Shown here: one piece after another, positions 39,382 to 47,936 of the stretch
Numbering within the stretch: the first letter of the stretch is position 1
How the letters are laid out: the number at the start of each line of letters is the position of its first letter
Source: Acuticoccus sp039034015
GTDB lineage: Bacteria; Pseudomonadota; Alphaproteobacteria; Rhizobiales; Amorphaceae
Direction: 5' to 3'
DNA: 64,000 nt
NCBI GenBank assembly: GCA_039034015.1
Contig: JBCCBM010000001.1
Coordinates: 248,001-312,000, forward strand
Notes under the pieces: generated by a model
What the model was told of the DNA's origin: nothing
Seen by the model: the letters and a program-made list of their open reading frames with translations, nothing else
Database searches by the model: none
Position numbers and translations under genes: made by a program

Positions 39382-40449
39382 GTGACGGTTGACGTCCTCA
39401 AAGAGGGCAGGGGCCTTTCGCGCCGGTACCGGGATCGGACGGCGCGAAAAACCCTCTTCGTCGTCGCGGTGGGCGTTGTGCTCGCCGCGACGTTCATCGT
39501 CGACATCATGACCGGGCCAAGCAACCTCTCGTTTGTCACGGTGGTTGAGACGCTTTTTAACCCGTCAGGCGCCGACGCCCGCACCCATTTGATTGTCATT
39601 GATCTTCGCCTGCCGGTCGCCCTCATGGCGCTGCTGGTCGGCGCGATGCTGGGCGTTGCCGGCGCAGAAATGCAAACGATCCTCGGCAACCCGCTCGCCG
39701 ACCCGTTCACGCTGGGGATTTCATCCGCGGCCTCCTTCGGGGCAGCGCTTGCGATCACCTTGCAGATCTCGGTGATCCCCGGCGTTGGCCCTTACCTTGT
39801 GCCGGTGAATGCGTTTGCGCTGGCGTTCTCAACCGCGCTCATCCTCTACGCATTTTCGCGCCTGCGCGGGGTCACATCCGAAACGATGATCCTCGTCGGC
39901 ATTGCGCTTCTCTTTTCCTACAACGCGCTGTTGTCGCTGATGCAGTACGGCGCGACGGAGCTGGAGCTTGCCCAAATCGTCTTTTGGATGATGGGCTCGC
40001 TGGCAAGGGCCACGTGGCCCAAGGTGGCGCTTTGCGCGGTTGTGCTCGCCGTCGTCCTCCCGTGGTTCATGATGCGGGCGTGGGCGCTCACCGCGCTTCG
40101 CATGGGGGACGACAAGGCGGCCTCGCTGGGCGTCAACGTCAAGCGGCTGCGCATTGAAGTTCTTTTTGGCGTGTCGCTGCTGGCGGCAACGGCGGTGTCG
40201 TTTGTGGGCACGATCGCATTTGTGGGCCTTGTGGGGCCGCACATTGCGCGGCTTTTGGTGGGGGAGGATCAGCGCGCGTTTTTGCCGGTCTCGGCGCTTT
40301 CGGCGGCCATCATCCTCTCGCTCGCGTCAATTTTGTCCAAGACGATCAATCCGGGCGTCATCTTCCCCATCGGGATGATCACGGCGCTCATCGGCATTCC
40401 GTTCTTTGTGAGCCTCATCCTCACCGTGCGCCGGCGGAACTGGCAATGA
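39382..40449 (+). CDS. FecCD/BtuC-family ABC permease
   Basis: About 355 residues from GTG 39382, directly after the preceding stop. Around ten membrane helices. Family motifs include LRLPVALMALLVGAMLGVAG, AEMQTILGNPLADPFTLGIS and FVGTIAFVGLVGPHIARLLV. The gene is the only permease of the cluster, so it should work as a homodimer as BtuC does. The first 30 residues (RGLSRRYRDRTARK) are a basic cytoplasmic tail, so a later start is possible. Confidence 0.93.
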   Translation: MTVDVLKEGRGLSRRYRDRTARKTLFVVAVGVVLAATFIVDIMTGPSNLSFVTVVETLFNPSGADARTHLIVIDLRLPVALMALLVGAMLGVAGAEMQTILGNPLADPFTLGISSAASFGAALAITLQISVIPGVGPYLVPVNAFALAFSTALILYAFSRLRGVTSETMILVGIALLFSYNALLSLMQYGATELELAQIVFWMMGSLARATWPKVALCAVVLAVVLPWFMMRAWALTALRMGDDKAASLGVNVKRLRIEVLFGVSLLAATAVSFVGTIAFVGLVGPHIARLLVGEDQRAFLPVSALSAAIILSLASILSKTINPGVIFPIGMITALIGIPFFVSLILTVRRRNWQ

Positions 40450-41216
40450 CGCTGCGGGTCAGAAACCTTTCGTTTGCGTACCCGCGAAAGCCGGTCCTCC
40501 ATGATGTGAATGCGGGGCCGCTGAAGCGCGGCGCTGTCACAGCGCTGATCGGCCCCAATGCGGCGGGGAAATCCACGCTCTTTCGCTGCATTGCCGGGCT
40601 CTTGCCAAAATACACCGGCCGCATTGCCCTTGATGGGGATGCGCTGGAGCCATTGGCGCCGCGCGCGCGGGTAAAGCGCGTCACCTTTATGCCCCAGTTT
40701 TTTGCCGCGAATGCGGCGCTCTCGGTGTTTGATGTGGTGCTTCTGGCCCGCAAAAGCCTCTCCGGCTGGGCGGTGGAGCGGGCCGACATTGAGGCGGTCG
40801 CCGCGGTTCTGGACGATTTTGGGATCGGGCATTTGTCCGAGGCCGACATTGGCGCGCTTTCGGGCGGGCAGCAACAGATGGTCTCGGTCTGCCAGGCGCT
40901 GGTGCGCGAGCCGTCAGTCTTCTTGTTTGACGAGCCGACCAGCGCCCTCGACCTCAAACATCAGCTGGAAATCATGACCGCCATTGCCCGCGAGACGCGC
41001 CGGCGGAACGCGGTCACCCTCGTCGCGCTCCATGATCTCAACCTTGCCGCCCGCTTTGCCGACCACGCCCTCCTCATGCGGCAGGGGCGCATTGTGGCGG
41101 AGGGCGCGCCAGAGGCCGTCCTCGCCGACGAGGCGCTGGGCGAGACCTACGGCGTCACCATCGATCTCATCACGCACCAGGGAACGGGCCTCCATGTTTC
41201 TGCGTCTCTGCGCTAA
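40446..41216 (+). CDS. FecE/BtuD-family ABC ATPase
   Basis: A 256-residue nucleotide-binding subunit overlapping the permease stop (ATGA). Walker A is GPNAAGKSTLF, the signature is LSGGQQQMVSVCQAL, Walker B is SVFLFDEPTSALD, and the switch His is in ALHDLNLAARFAD. The N terminus (MTLRVRNLSFAYPRKPVLHD) is typical of siderophore/heme/B12 importers. Its 3' end overlaps the pseudoazurin start by 23 bases. Confidence 0.95.
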   Translation: MTLRVRNLSFAYPRKPVLHDVNAGPLKRGAVTALIGPNAAGKSTLFRCIAGLLPKYTGRIALDGDALEPLAPRARVKRVTFMPQFFAANAALSVFDVVLLARKSLSGWAVERADIEAVAAVLDDFGIGHLSEADIGALSGGQQQMVSVCQALVREPSVFLFDEPTSALDLKHQLEIMTAIARETRRRNAVTLVALHDLNLAARFADHALLMRQGRIVAEGAPEAVLADEALGETYGVTIDLITHQGTGLHVSASLR

Positions 41217-41718
41217 ATTTTGGCACGCGCGACCAGCATCCATTGGACGGCGCGCGTTGCCGGATCGACCGGTTTGGCGCGCGTTTTTGGCCGGGTTCGC
41301 CGTCGCGCTTCTCCTTGCCGCGACGCCGCTGGCGGCCGAAGAGCACGTCATCCAGATGCTGAACATTGATCCGAACGACCCCGAGCGGCAGCATGTGTTT
41401 GATCCGCCCATCTTGCGCATTGCGGTGGGGGATACCGTCACCTTCAAGGCGATCGACCGGGGGCACAACACCGCAACCAAACGCGGGATGGTGCCGGACG
41501 GGGCAGAGGGTTGGAACGGGGCGATCGACGAAGAGGTCACCATCACCTTCACGGTGCCGGGAACCTATGGCTACGTGTGTTTGCCGCATCTTGAGATGGG
41601 AATGGTCGGCCTCATCCTCGTGGGCGATTACACGTCCAATTTTGAGGCGGCCAAGCGGGTTCGACAGATCGGCGGGGCGCGCCGCGCCTTCCGAACGCTG
41701 TTTGCCGCAATCGAGTAA
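41194..41718 (+). CDS. Pseudoazurin/plastocyanin-like type 1 copper protein
   Basis: A 174-residue secreted cupredoxin. After a signal peptide (about 30-48, FLAGFAVALLLAATPLAA) come DPPILRIAVGDTVTF, GHNTATKRGMVPDGAEGW with the first His ligand, and YGYVCLPHLEMGMVGLILVG with Cys, His and Met ligands. Pseudoazurins shuttle electrons in the periplasm to denitrification or other redox enzymes. The overlap with the ABC ATPase gene suggests co-expression with metal uptake. The basic C-terminal tail (ARRAFRTLFAAIE) is extra. Confidence 0.88.
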   Translation: MFLRLCAKFWHARPASIGRRALPDRPVWRAFLAGFAVALLLAATPLAAEEHVIQMLNIDPNDPERQHVFDPPILRIAVGDTVTFKAIDRGHNTATKRGMVPDGAEGWNGAIDEEVTITFTVPGTYGYVCLPHLEMGMVGLILVGDYTSNFEAAKRVRQIGGARRAFRTLFAAIE

Positions 41719-41738
41719 CCGCAACAGGGAGGCACAGT

Positions 41739-41963
41739 GTGGCGCTCAAACCCCTTGGCGCACTGTTGGCGGGCACGCTTTTGAACAGTGTGCCCGCCGC
41801 AGAGACCGCAGCGTTCCAGCCGGCGCCGCCATCGCGTGCGGCGCCCGCAGCCGCTGCCCCACCGCCCGATGAGGCCGACGCGCTGGCCGCGTCCCTTGAT
41901 GCGCCAAAGCCGTGCAACGGCAACTGCGCCAACTGTCCGATGAAGGCACCGACGCCCCTATGA
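41739..41963 (+). CDS. Small secreted CxxxCxxC protein
   Basis: 74 residues from GTG 41739, with GGGAGG upstream. It has a signal-like hydrophobic start (ALKPLGALLAGTLLNSVPAA), an Ala/Pro-rich middle, and ends PCNGNCANCPMKAPTPL. The CNGNCANC motif could bind copper, iron or zinc in the periplasm. It lies between the pseudoazurin and a binding-protein gene, whose start overlaps it (ATGA). No known family was recognised. Confidence 0.65.
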   Translation: MALKPLGALLAGTLLNSVPAAETAAFQPAPPSRAAPAAAAPPPDEADALAASLDAPKPCNGNCANCPMKAPTPL

Positions 41964-43705
41964 TCCTCACCCGCAGAGCCATCCTCGCCGGCGGGGCCGC
42001 CGCGCTTGTGGTGCGCCCGCGCGCAGCCTTTGCCAACGGCAGCCACGGCTTTTCGCCCCTTGGCACCCTCAAATACGGCCCCGGCGAGGCGTTTGATTAT
42101 GTCAATGATGCCGCGCCAAAGGGCGGCACGCTCCGCCTCAAAACCATGCGCGCCTTCGACACGATCGACACGTTGCGATACCCGGGGCGCCCGCCCGCCG
42201 ACCTTCGCGTCATCTATGATCGCCTCGCTGTGGCGAGCGACGATGAGTCGGCAAGTTTTTATGGTCTGCTGGCACAATCGATCCACGTGGCCGACGATTT
42301 TTCCGCCGCCACCTTCACCTTGCGAGACGCCGCGCGCTGGCACGATGGTCGGCCGGTGAGCGCCCACGACGTTGCCTTCACCTTTGCAACGTTGAAAGAC
42401 GAGGGCGCGCCGTTCTACCGCCAAGCCTTTGCGCCGCTGACGGCCATTGCCGAGAGTGACACGCGGGTGAGGATCGAAAACAGCCGCATTGGTGACCGCG
42501 ATCTTATGCGCAAGATCGCGACCATCCCCATCCACCCAAAACATCTTTGGCGGGACGGTCGGCCGGATGCGGTGGTGGGCTCGGGCCCGTACCGCGCGGT
42601 GCGGATCGAACCGCCGGGCCGGCTCGTGCTTGAGCGCGTGCCGGACTATTGGGGCAAGGACCTTGGCCCCAACCGTGGCCGCTGGAATTTTGATACGCTC
42701 GACATCCGCCTTTACCGCGATGACACCGCCGGCTTCCAAGCCTTCACCGCCGAGACGGTTGACGTCCACCGGGAGCGGGATGCCGCACGCTGGCGCACCG
42801 GCTACGCGGGCGCGTGGTTTGAGACCGGCCGCGCCCGCCGTGAGGAGGGCGATGCGCCAGGTGTTGGCACGGTCCTCGGGCTCGTCATGAACACGCGCCG
42901 CGCCCCGTTTGGCGATGTTCGGGTGCGTGAGGCGCTGGCGTTGGCGTTTGACGAGGCGCGGGCGGCCGCCGACCTTTTGGATGGCAGCGTCAAACCCTTC
43001 AAAAGCGTCTTCTCCGGGACGCCGCTTGAGGCAAAGGGCGCGGCGAGCGCGGCTGAGCGGGCTCTTCTGGGGCCGTTTGAAGACGCGCCGGCGGACCCAT
43101 TTGCGGCGGGCCCCGCGCGGGGCAGCCGGGAGGCGCTGCGCCGCGCGTCTGCGCTCCTTGATGCGGCGGGGCTCACCCTTGATGGGGCGGTCCGGCCCGG
43201 CCCGGATGGGGGGCCGCTTCGTGTAGAAGTTTTGATTTCGCGCCTTGAGGCGGAGCCTGCGCTGGGCTGGTACCAAACCGCGCTCCGCCGCCTTGGCGTT
43301 GACCTCGTCCTCACACGGGGGGACAGCGCGCTTCTGGGCCGGCGTATGCTGGACCGTGACTTTGATATGGCAACGCTCTCCTGGTCTCCGGCCGCGCTCC
43401 CCGGCACGGCCGAGCGCCTTTTGTGGCATGGCGCGTTGGCACAAAGCCCGGCAAGCTATGCGCTTTCCGGCATTGACCATCCCGCGCTCAACGGCGCAAT
43501 TGAGGCGCTGGAGGCAGCGCGGTCACCGGAGGGTCTTGCCGTTGCGGGCCGCGCGTTCGATCGCATCTTTCGCAACCTTCACCTCATGGTGCCCCTGTGG
43601 CGTGCGGACCGTGTGCGCATTGCGTGGTGGGATCGGTTTGGACGGCCAGAGGGGGAGCGTGCGGGCCTTGCGCCCTCGCCCATGGATCGATGGTGGGTGC
43701 GTTAG
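41960..43705 (+). CDS. YejA-like family-5 extracellular solute-binding protein
   Basis: A 581-residue periplasmic protein of the peptide/nickel/opine-binding family. The N terminus has twin Arg in MILTRRAILAGG, as in Tat signals. YGPGEAFDYVNDAAPKGGTL is the start of YejA-type proteins, and the body has ARWHDGRPVSAHDVAFTFAT. No matching permease or ATPase lies adjacent; the two family-5 systems at 47-60 kb have their own binding proteins. It may be an orphan partner or may carry a metallophore. Confidence 0.88.
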   Translation: MILTRRAILAGGAAALVVRPRAAFANGSHGFSPLGTLKYGPGEAFDYVNDAAPKGGTLRLKTMRAFDTIDTLRYPGRPPADLRVIYDRLAVASDDESASFYGLLAQSIHVADDFSAATFTLRDAARWHDGRPVSAHDVAFTFATLKDEGAPFYRQAFAPLTAIAESDTRVRIENSRIGDRDLMRKIATIPIHPKHLWRDGRPDAVVGSGPYRAVRIEPPGRLVLERVPDYWGKDLGPNRGRWNFDTLDIRLYRDDTAGFQAFTAETVDVHRERDAARWRTGYAGAWFETGRARREEGDAPGVGTVLGLVMNTRRAPFGDVRVREALALAFDEARAAADLLDGSVKPFKSVFSGTPLEAKGAASAAERALLGPFEDAPADPFAAGPARGSREALRRASALLDAAGLTLDGAVRPGPDGGPLRVEVLISRLEAEPALGWYQTALRRLGVDLVLTRGDSALLGRRMLDRDFDMATLSWSPAALPGTAERLLWHGALAQSPASYALSGIDHPALNGAIEALEAARSPEGLAVAGRAFDRIFRNLHLMVPLWRADRVRIAWWDRFGRPEGERAGLAPSPMDRWWVR

Positions 43706-43745
43706 GGCGCGGCAAATTCGCGGGCAACGAACGTTGGACAGTGAC

Positions 43746-44561
43746 ATGAGTATCATCGGGAACATTATGGCGAAGCTGCAAACCCCATCGGCGAAGTCCG
43801 CGCGACTTCTGACGGTGAAAGAGGCGCACCGGCTGACCCCCAACATGGTCCGCGTGACCTTTGCGGGGGAGGCGCTGAGGGGCATCCCGGCGGGGCGCGA
43901 GGGCGGCAACTGCAAAATCCTGATCCCAAGTGTTGGGCAAAGCCGGGAGGCGTTCGCCGCGCAGCTTCTCGACGGGCCAAAGCCCGTGACGCGCACCTAC
44001 ACCGTGCGCCACATCAGGTCCGACGCGCTGGAGCTTGACGTGGACTTTGTCGCCCATGGGGATGAGGGGCCTGCGTCCGCCTGGGCCGCGCGCGCAAAGC
44101 CTGGGAGCTTCTGCGGCTTTCGTGGGCCAAGCACGGCGAAGGTCGAGAAATTTGCGGCGGACTGGTATCTGGTTGCGGCCGACATGTCCGCAATCCCGGT
44201 TGCGGCGGCGACCCTTGAGGCGATGCCCCGCGAGGCCACCGGCACCGCAATCTTCGAAATCACCAGCGAGGCGGACAAGCAGGCGATCGACGCGCCGGCC
44301 GGGGTGGATGTGCACTGGCTGGTTCATGATGACCCGCATCGCCCGTCGACCGCGCAGGTTGATTTTGTGCGTCAGATGACCTGGCGGCCGGGCCGCGTGC
44401 AAACGTGCATTGCAGGCGAATCCAGTGTGATCCGCGCGTTTCGGACCCTCCTCCACAACGAGAAGGGCTTGCCGAAGGCGGACACCTACATTTCCGGCTA
44501 TTGGAAGATCGGCCTGGTGGAGGACCAACACCAGGCCATGAAGCGGGCGGAGGCGGCCTGA
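43746..44561 (+). CDS. Siderophore-interacting protein (ViuB/YqjH family ferric reductase)
   Basis: A 271-residue flavoprotein. MVRVTFAGEALRGIPAGREG begins the FAD-binding barrel; TRTYTVRH is the FAD-binding R-x-Y-T motif; FVAHGDEGPASAWAARAKPG is characteristic of SIP proteins; the C-terminal half is the NAD(P)-binding lobe with the end SGYWKIGLVEDQHQ. SIPs reduce ferric siderophores in the cytoplasm to release iron, consistent with the ABC importer at 38-41 kb. The gene converges on the next one, leaving 10 bases. Confidence 0.92.
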   Translation: MSIIGNIMAKLQTPSAKSARLLTVKEAHRLTPNMVRVTFAGEALRGIPAGREGGNCKILIPSVGQSREAFAAQLLDGPKPVTRTYTVRHIRSDALELDVDFVAHGDEGPASAWAARAKPGSFCGFRGPSTAKVEKFAADWYLVAADMSAIPVAAATLEAMPREATGTAIFEITSEADKQAIDAPAGVDVHWLVHDDPHRPSTAQVDFVRQMTWRPGRVQTCIAGESSVIRAFRTLLHNEKGLPKADTYISGYWKIGLVEDQHQAMKRAEAA

Positions 44562-44571
44562 CCCGAAAGCG

Positions 44572-45078
44572 TCAGTGGTGGGTGCGGGGGGCGGCGCTTT
44601 CCGCCTCACCGTCCACAACGCGCATGAGGGTGCTGACGGGGATTGGCCGCAGCGTCTGGCGGGAGGCCTTGAGCGTGAAGGCGAAGATGGATGCGGCGGA
44701 CGCGACCTCCTCGCATAGGGTCGAGCAGCACAGGCGCTCAAGGCAGAACTGGCTCGTCACATCGTCGCCATTCTGGATCCCGCTGATGAGGCCAAGGATC
44801 AGCACCTCGTCGCGGCTGATTTGTCCGGACGGGGCGGGGTAAACGCGCAGCGGGCAGGTCGCGCACCGGCCCATGACCTTCACAAATCTGGCAAGCGCGA
44901 TGATGGCCGCTTCGCCCAACGCATCGCCGAGCGCGCTGCGATAAATCTCCTGCGCCGCGGTCCACGGGGCGGTGGAGCGGGTGGCTTGCCCGCGCGCAAA
45001 GTGGCGCACACCGTCAAGGACCATGGTCTCTGCAAGGCGCTCGGCCTCAGCCGCCATGTGCGGCGCGCTGGTTGGCAT
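44572..45078 (-). CDS. Unknown Cys-containing protein, paralog of the upstream gene
   Basis: 168 residues from ATG 45078. Two Cys groups are visible: MGRCATCPLRVYP and QFCLERLCCSTLCEEVASAA. The second half aligns with the 184-residue neighbour (a GL-x-S-x-x-Q stretch, then a C-x-F/L-x5-C-x2-3-C motif and a helix with RQ-x-L-R). These motifs could hold an iron-sulfur cluster, heme or metal. I do not recognise the family. Its neighbours suggest a function in iron handling. Confidence 0.65.
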   Translation of the reverse strand: MPTSAPHMAAEAERLAETMVLDGVRHFARGQATRSTAPWTAAQEIYRSALGDALGEAAIIALARFVKVMGRCATCPLRVYPAPSGQISRDEVLILGLISGIQNGDDVTSQFCLERLCCSTLCEEVASAASIFAFTLKASRQTLRPIPVSTLMRVVDGEAESAAPRTHH

Positions 45079-45235
45079 GACGGATGTCCTCCCATTCCCC
45101 TGCGTGGCGGTCTTTGACGCTGACCGCACGCGTTCGTCCTTTTTGCGCCGATCCGAGGGCGGCTTTGGTTTCTCACGCCTCTCCCCAGAGAGGTTTTGTG
45201 CCGACCGGGCCTTTTGCCGGCCCGAGCGAACCCTG

Positions 45236-45790
45236 TCAGTGTGTTGTGGCGACCGGGAGCTTTCGGCCCAGCCAATTGCGCGTGGGTGCTTGGGGGTAGG
45301 CGGCGTGGGCAAGGTCGCCCATGCGGTCGAGCATGGCGGTGGCATCGTTCCCCTCGCACAGGATCATGGCGTGGGTGCGCGCGGTGCGCAGCGAGCCTTG
45401 GCGGATGGCGCGGAAGGCGGCCATAAAATGCTGCTCATGCTCGCTCACAATCACCGCGCAGCCGGTGCATTGGGGGTTGTTGAACTGGAAGCATGACCGG
45501 CGGCTCATGCGCATGGCTTGGACCGCAGAAAGCACGCCGAGCCCAATGTCTTGGCCGAGCCGGGGGCCGAACCGCTCCTCGGCAAGGTGAAGCGCACGGA
45601 GCCACGATTGCGATTCGGGGATCGCGAAGGCCTGCCAGTAGAACCGTGCGATGGCGAGGATGGTGGTCTCGATGGGGTCAAAGCCGGCGTCCGACAGCGC
45701 AGTGTCCCGCGCGCCCATGGTGCGGCCGCAGCCCTCTGGTTCGCGCCGTCGCACCATGCCTTTTCGTTTGTTCGCGCCGTTGCGATCCAT
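45236..45790 (-). CDS. Unknown Cys-containing protein with CxGC motif
   Basis: 184 residues from ATG 45790 (ATG 45793 is adjacent), with GAGGAC upstream. A basic N terminus (RNGANKRKGMVRRREPEGCG) precedes a helical domain with ARFYWQAFAIPESQSWLRAL and the motif RRSCFQFNNPQCTGCAVIVS. It is homologous to the downstream 168-residue protein, from which it is separated by 157 bases holding no gene. The role is unknown; a metal or cofactor protein is likely. Confidence 0.65.
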   Translation of the reverse strand: MDRNGANKRKGMVRRREPEGCGRTMGARDTALSDAGFDPIETTILAIARFYWQAFAIPESQSWLRALHLAEERFGPRLGQDIGLGVLSAVQAMRMSRRSCFQFNNPQCTGCAVIVSEHEQHFMAAFRAIRQGSLRTARTHAMILCEGNDATAMLDRMGDLAHAAYPQAPTRNWLGRKLPVATTH

Positions 45791-45806
45791 CATGTCCTCG
45801 CAGGAG

Positions 45807-46112
45807 TTACCGAAGGGGGCCGAAACGGCCGTGGGGGTCAGGAAGGGCGGGCGCGGCGAGGGGCTGCGCGTCATTGTCGGCCTGGCCGTTGTGGCGCGCT
45901 GGTGCGTTTGGCGTCAGCGTCGCAATGCCGAGGGATTTGAGGTCGCCCTCCGGCCTGGGCTGGTGTGTCGGCGGGTTGCGCTCCACGGGGGGTTGAAACC
46001 GAACCACGCCCTCACGCTCCAACTGCGCTTCCCGAGAGAAGGCTGCGGCAAGCGTTGGATGGAGCCCTTCACCAAATGGCGCCGCCAAGCGGTGAAGTGC
46101 AAGCAAATCCAT
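45807..46112 (-). CDS. Possible small protein at the head of the Cys-protein operon
   Basis: 101 residues from ATG 46112, starting MDLLALHRLAAPFGEGLHPT. Amino acid composition is plausible, it has no clear family, and it ends 16 bases before the Shine-Dalgarno-equipped start of the 184-residue gene. A weak GAGAG precedes the ATG. It lies directly downstream of an AT-rich promoter-like stretch. It could be real or a chance frame. Confidence 0.4.
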   Translation of the reverse strand: MDLLALHRLAAPFGEGLHPTLAAAFSREAQLEREGVVRFQPPVERNPPTHQPRPEGDLKSLGIATLTPNAPARHNGQADNDAQPLAAPALPDPHGRFGPLR

Positions 46113-46376
46113 AAATGAAGCTCTCTGCTTATCTCGGATCAGTCGAAATATCGATTTCAACGACCTCATCTTCTGTAAAAGTTGGTATCGCGTGTCAAGT
46201 ATAAAACTCTGTCCGTCAAGTATTTGTACTTGGAAAGGATACAGAGTGGGGGCCGTCTTCGAATTTGAAAGCCACGCATTCTAAAAGTTGCGCGCACGCC
46301 CACCCGCACCGGCGCCGCACGCGAAATGCGAAACGCGGTGGGTGCCCATCTGGGCGCCCATTAATGGTTGATTGCG
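46113..46376. promoter_or_regulatory. AT-rich upstream region with a nested hairpin
   Basis: This gene-free stretch is much richer in A+T than the rest of the window. It contains a nested inverted repeat: ACTCTGT (46206-46212) with ACAGAGT (46241-46247), enclosing CAAGTA (46217-46222) and TACTTG (46227-46232). It probably holds the promoter and an operator or leader structure for the minus-strand genes ending at 44572. Confidence 0.45.
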
Positions 46377-46739
46377 TTAGCCTTGGGTGGGGCGTTCGGG
46401 CGTCGTCGACCCGTCAGCGCCCACGGACTGGACGCTGGCAAAACCCTCAAACTGGGGGTGGCCGTCGTAAAGCCCGGCGTTGCTGCCGGCGTTTTTGTGC
46501 GCGGCGCGAAAGGCCTCGCTGCGGGTCCAGTCGACGAAGTCTTGCTCGGTGTTCCACACGGTGTGGGAGGCGTAGAGCGTGTGGTCGTCGTGCTCGGGGC
46601 CCTTGAGGAGGTCAAAGGCGACGAAACCTTTGACCTTTGTCAGGTGAATGTCCCGGTTCAGCCACACCGCCTCGAAGTCCTCCTCCGAGCCTCGTTTCAC
46701 GCGAAAGCGGTTCATGGCGATGAACACGGGCAGCTCCAT
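46377..46739 (-). CDS. Heme-degrading monooxygenase-like protein (ABM superfamily, HmuQ/Isd type)
   Basis: 120 residues if started at ATG 46739. The dimeric ferredoxin-like fold is suggested by MELPVFIAMNRFRVKRGSEE, FEAVWLNRDIHL, VKGFVAFDLLKGPE, DHTLYASHTVWNTEQDFVDW and TRSEAFRAAHKNA, which is the classic order for Isd/HmuQ-type proteins (Asn, Trp and His in the active site). These enzymes open the heme ring and free iron. The start region overlaps the frame of the Cys-rich small protein upstream. Confidence 0.8.
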   Translation of the reverse strand: MELPVFIAMNRFRVKRGSEEDFEAVWLNRDIHLTKVKGFVAFDLLKGPEHDDHTLYASHTVWNTEQDFVDWTRSEAFRAAHKNAGSNAGLYDGHPQFEGFASVQSVGADGSTTPERPTQG

Positions 46740-46872
46740 CCTTGGGCTCTGACGCGCTGCAACACGCGTCCATGGCGGCATTGAGGCTCAACGGGTCGCA
46801 GCAGTCCGGCCCGCACCCCTGGCTTGAATGGATGAAGTCGAACGCATCATCATGGCTCATCCGGCCCGCCAT
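46612..46872 (-). CDS. Small Cys-rich protein overlapping the monooxygenase gene
   Basis: 86 residues from ATG 46872, which has a strong AAGGAGG. The N-terminal half has SQGCGPDCCDPLSLNAAMDA and CCSASEP, a Cys cluster that could bind metal. Its last 128 bases run within the monooxygenase gene in another frame, where the protein is Gly/Arg-rich. A translational coupling, or a sequencing frameshift that split one gene, are both possible. Confidence 0.45.
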   Translation of the reverse strand: MAGRMSHDDAFDFIHSSQGCGPDCCDPLSLNAAMDACCSASEPKDGAARVHRHEPLSRETRLGGGLRGGVAEPGHSPDKGQRFRRL

Positions 46873-47045
46873 CGCCCCCTCCTTCACACACAACCACCGC
46901 CGCGCGGCAGACACCCATGGTTTACCACAGGCTTTTCTTCAACACATCCGCGAAGTTGGCGTTCGTTTCAGTTTCCATTCACGATATCGCTGGCCACCGC
47001 CAGATTAGAATACGTTGAATTCAAGGTTGGGATGATCCGATACGA

Positions 47046-47936
47046 TCAGCGGACCTCCGGCAAGGTGCGCGCCGCGGGCGTCTTGCCCGGGGCTGAGGCC
47101 AACACCGCACCCGCCACCACAAGCGGCACCGCAAGGAGGAAGGCGAGCGCCGGCCGCTCTGCAAACAACAAAAAGCCGAGGAGGGCCGCCCAGAGGATCG
47201 AGAGGTACTCGAAGGGGGCAAGGGCCGAGGCCTCCGTGTATCGGAAGGAGAGCGTCATCGCGATGTGGGCCGCACCGCCGAAAAGCCCTGACAACACCAA
47301 GAGGGCAAGCGTTGGCCCATCGGGCACCGCCCACCCCAATGGCCATGTGGCAAGGCCGGCAAGGCTGCAAAAAAGGGCAAAGTAAAACGCGATGGCGCCG
47401 GGGTTTTCCGACACCGCGAGCGCCCGAAGCTGAATGAGCGCGCCGGCGGTGAGCGCTGCGGTCGCGACCCCCAAACCGATGCCAATCAGCGGGCTTTGGC
47501 CGGCGCCGAAGGCAGGCACCGTCAACACCAAAGCGCCCGAGACGCCCACAAAAACGCCGAGCCAACGGCGCGGCGGCACCCGTTCGGACAACACCGTTGC
47601 GGCAAGCGCCACCACCATCACCGGCGAGAGGTAGGCGAGCATCGTCGCCTCCGCGATGGGCAAGAACGCCAACGTGGCGAAGGAGGTGAACATGGCCGCG
47701 CCGCCAAGGGCACAGCGCGTCAAATGGCCAAAGGGGCGGCGGGTGAAAAGCCCGGCCGGAAACTCGTTACGCAGCCACAAGAACACCACCAGCGGGACCA
47801 TGGCGACGGCTGAGCGAAAAAACACAATCTGGCCAAGGGGCGCTGCATCGCCAATTGCCTTCACGGTGGCCATCATGGCTGCAAAGAGGACGCCTGAGAG
47901 GATCCGCAGCGCGATGCCGCGTTGGGTTTGGCTCAA
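47046..47936 (-). CDS. EamA/DMT-family permease at the end of the riboswitch operon
   Basis: 296 residues from TTG 47936, which overlaps the preceding permease stop as TTGA. Ten membrane helices in two five-helix EamA repeats (ILSGVLFAAMMATVKAIGDA; YTEASALAPFEYLSILWAAL), with the usual helix-end motif FLLFAERPALAFLL. DMT permeases export or import small metabolites. Its presence in a B12-riboswitch operon is unusual; the substrate is unknown. Confidence 0.85.
   Translation of the reverse strand: MSQTQRGIALRILSGVLFAAMMATVKAIGDAAPLGQIVFFRSAVAMVPLVVFLWLRNEFPAGLFTRRPFGHLTRCALGGAAMFTSFATLAFLPIAEATMLAYLSPVMVVALAATVLSERVPPRRWLGVFVGVSGALVLTVPAFGAGQSPLIGIGLGVATAALTAGALIQLRALAVSENPGAIAFYFALFCSLAGLATWPLGWAVPDGPTLALLVLSGLFGGAAHIAMTLSFRYTEASALAPFEYLSILWAALLGFLLFAERPALAFLLAVPLVVAGAVLASAPGKTPAARTLPEVR

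Noticed and set aside
41612..43480. A 622-codon minus-strand frame opposite the YejA-like gene
   Set aside because: It is Arg/Gly-rich with no domain pattern, while the plus strand gives a clear solute-binding protein.
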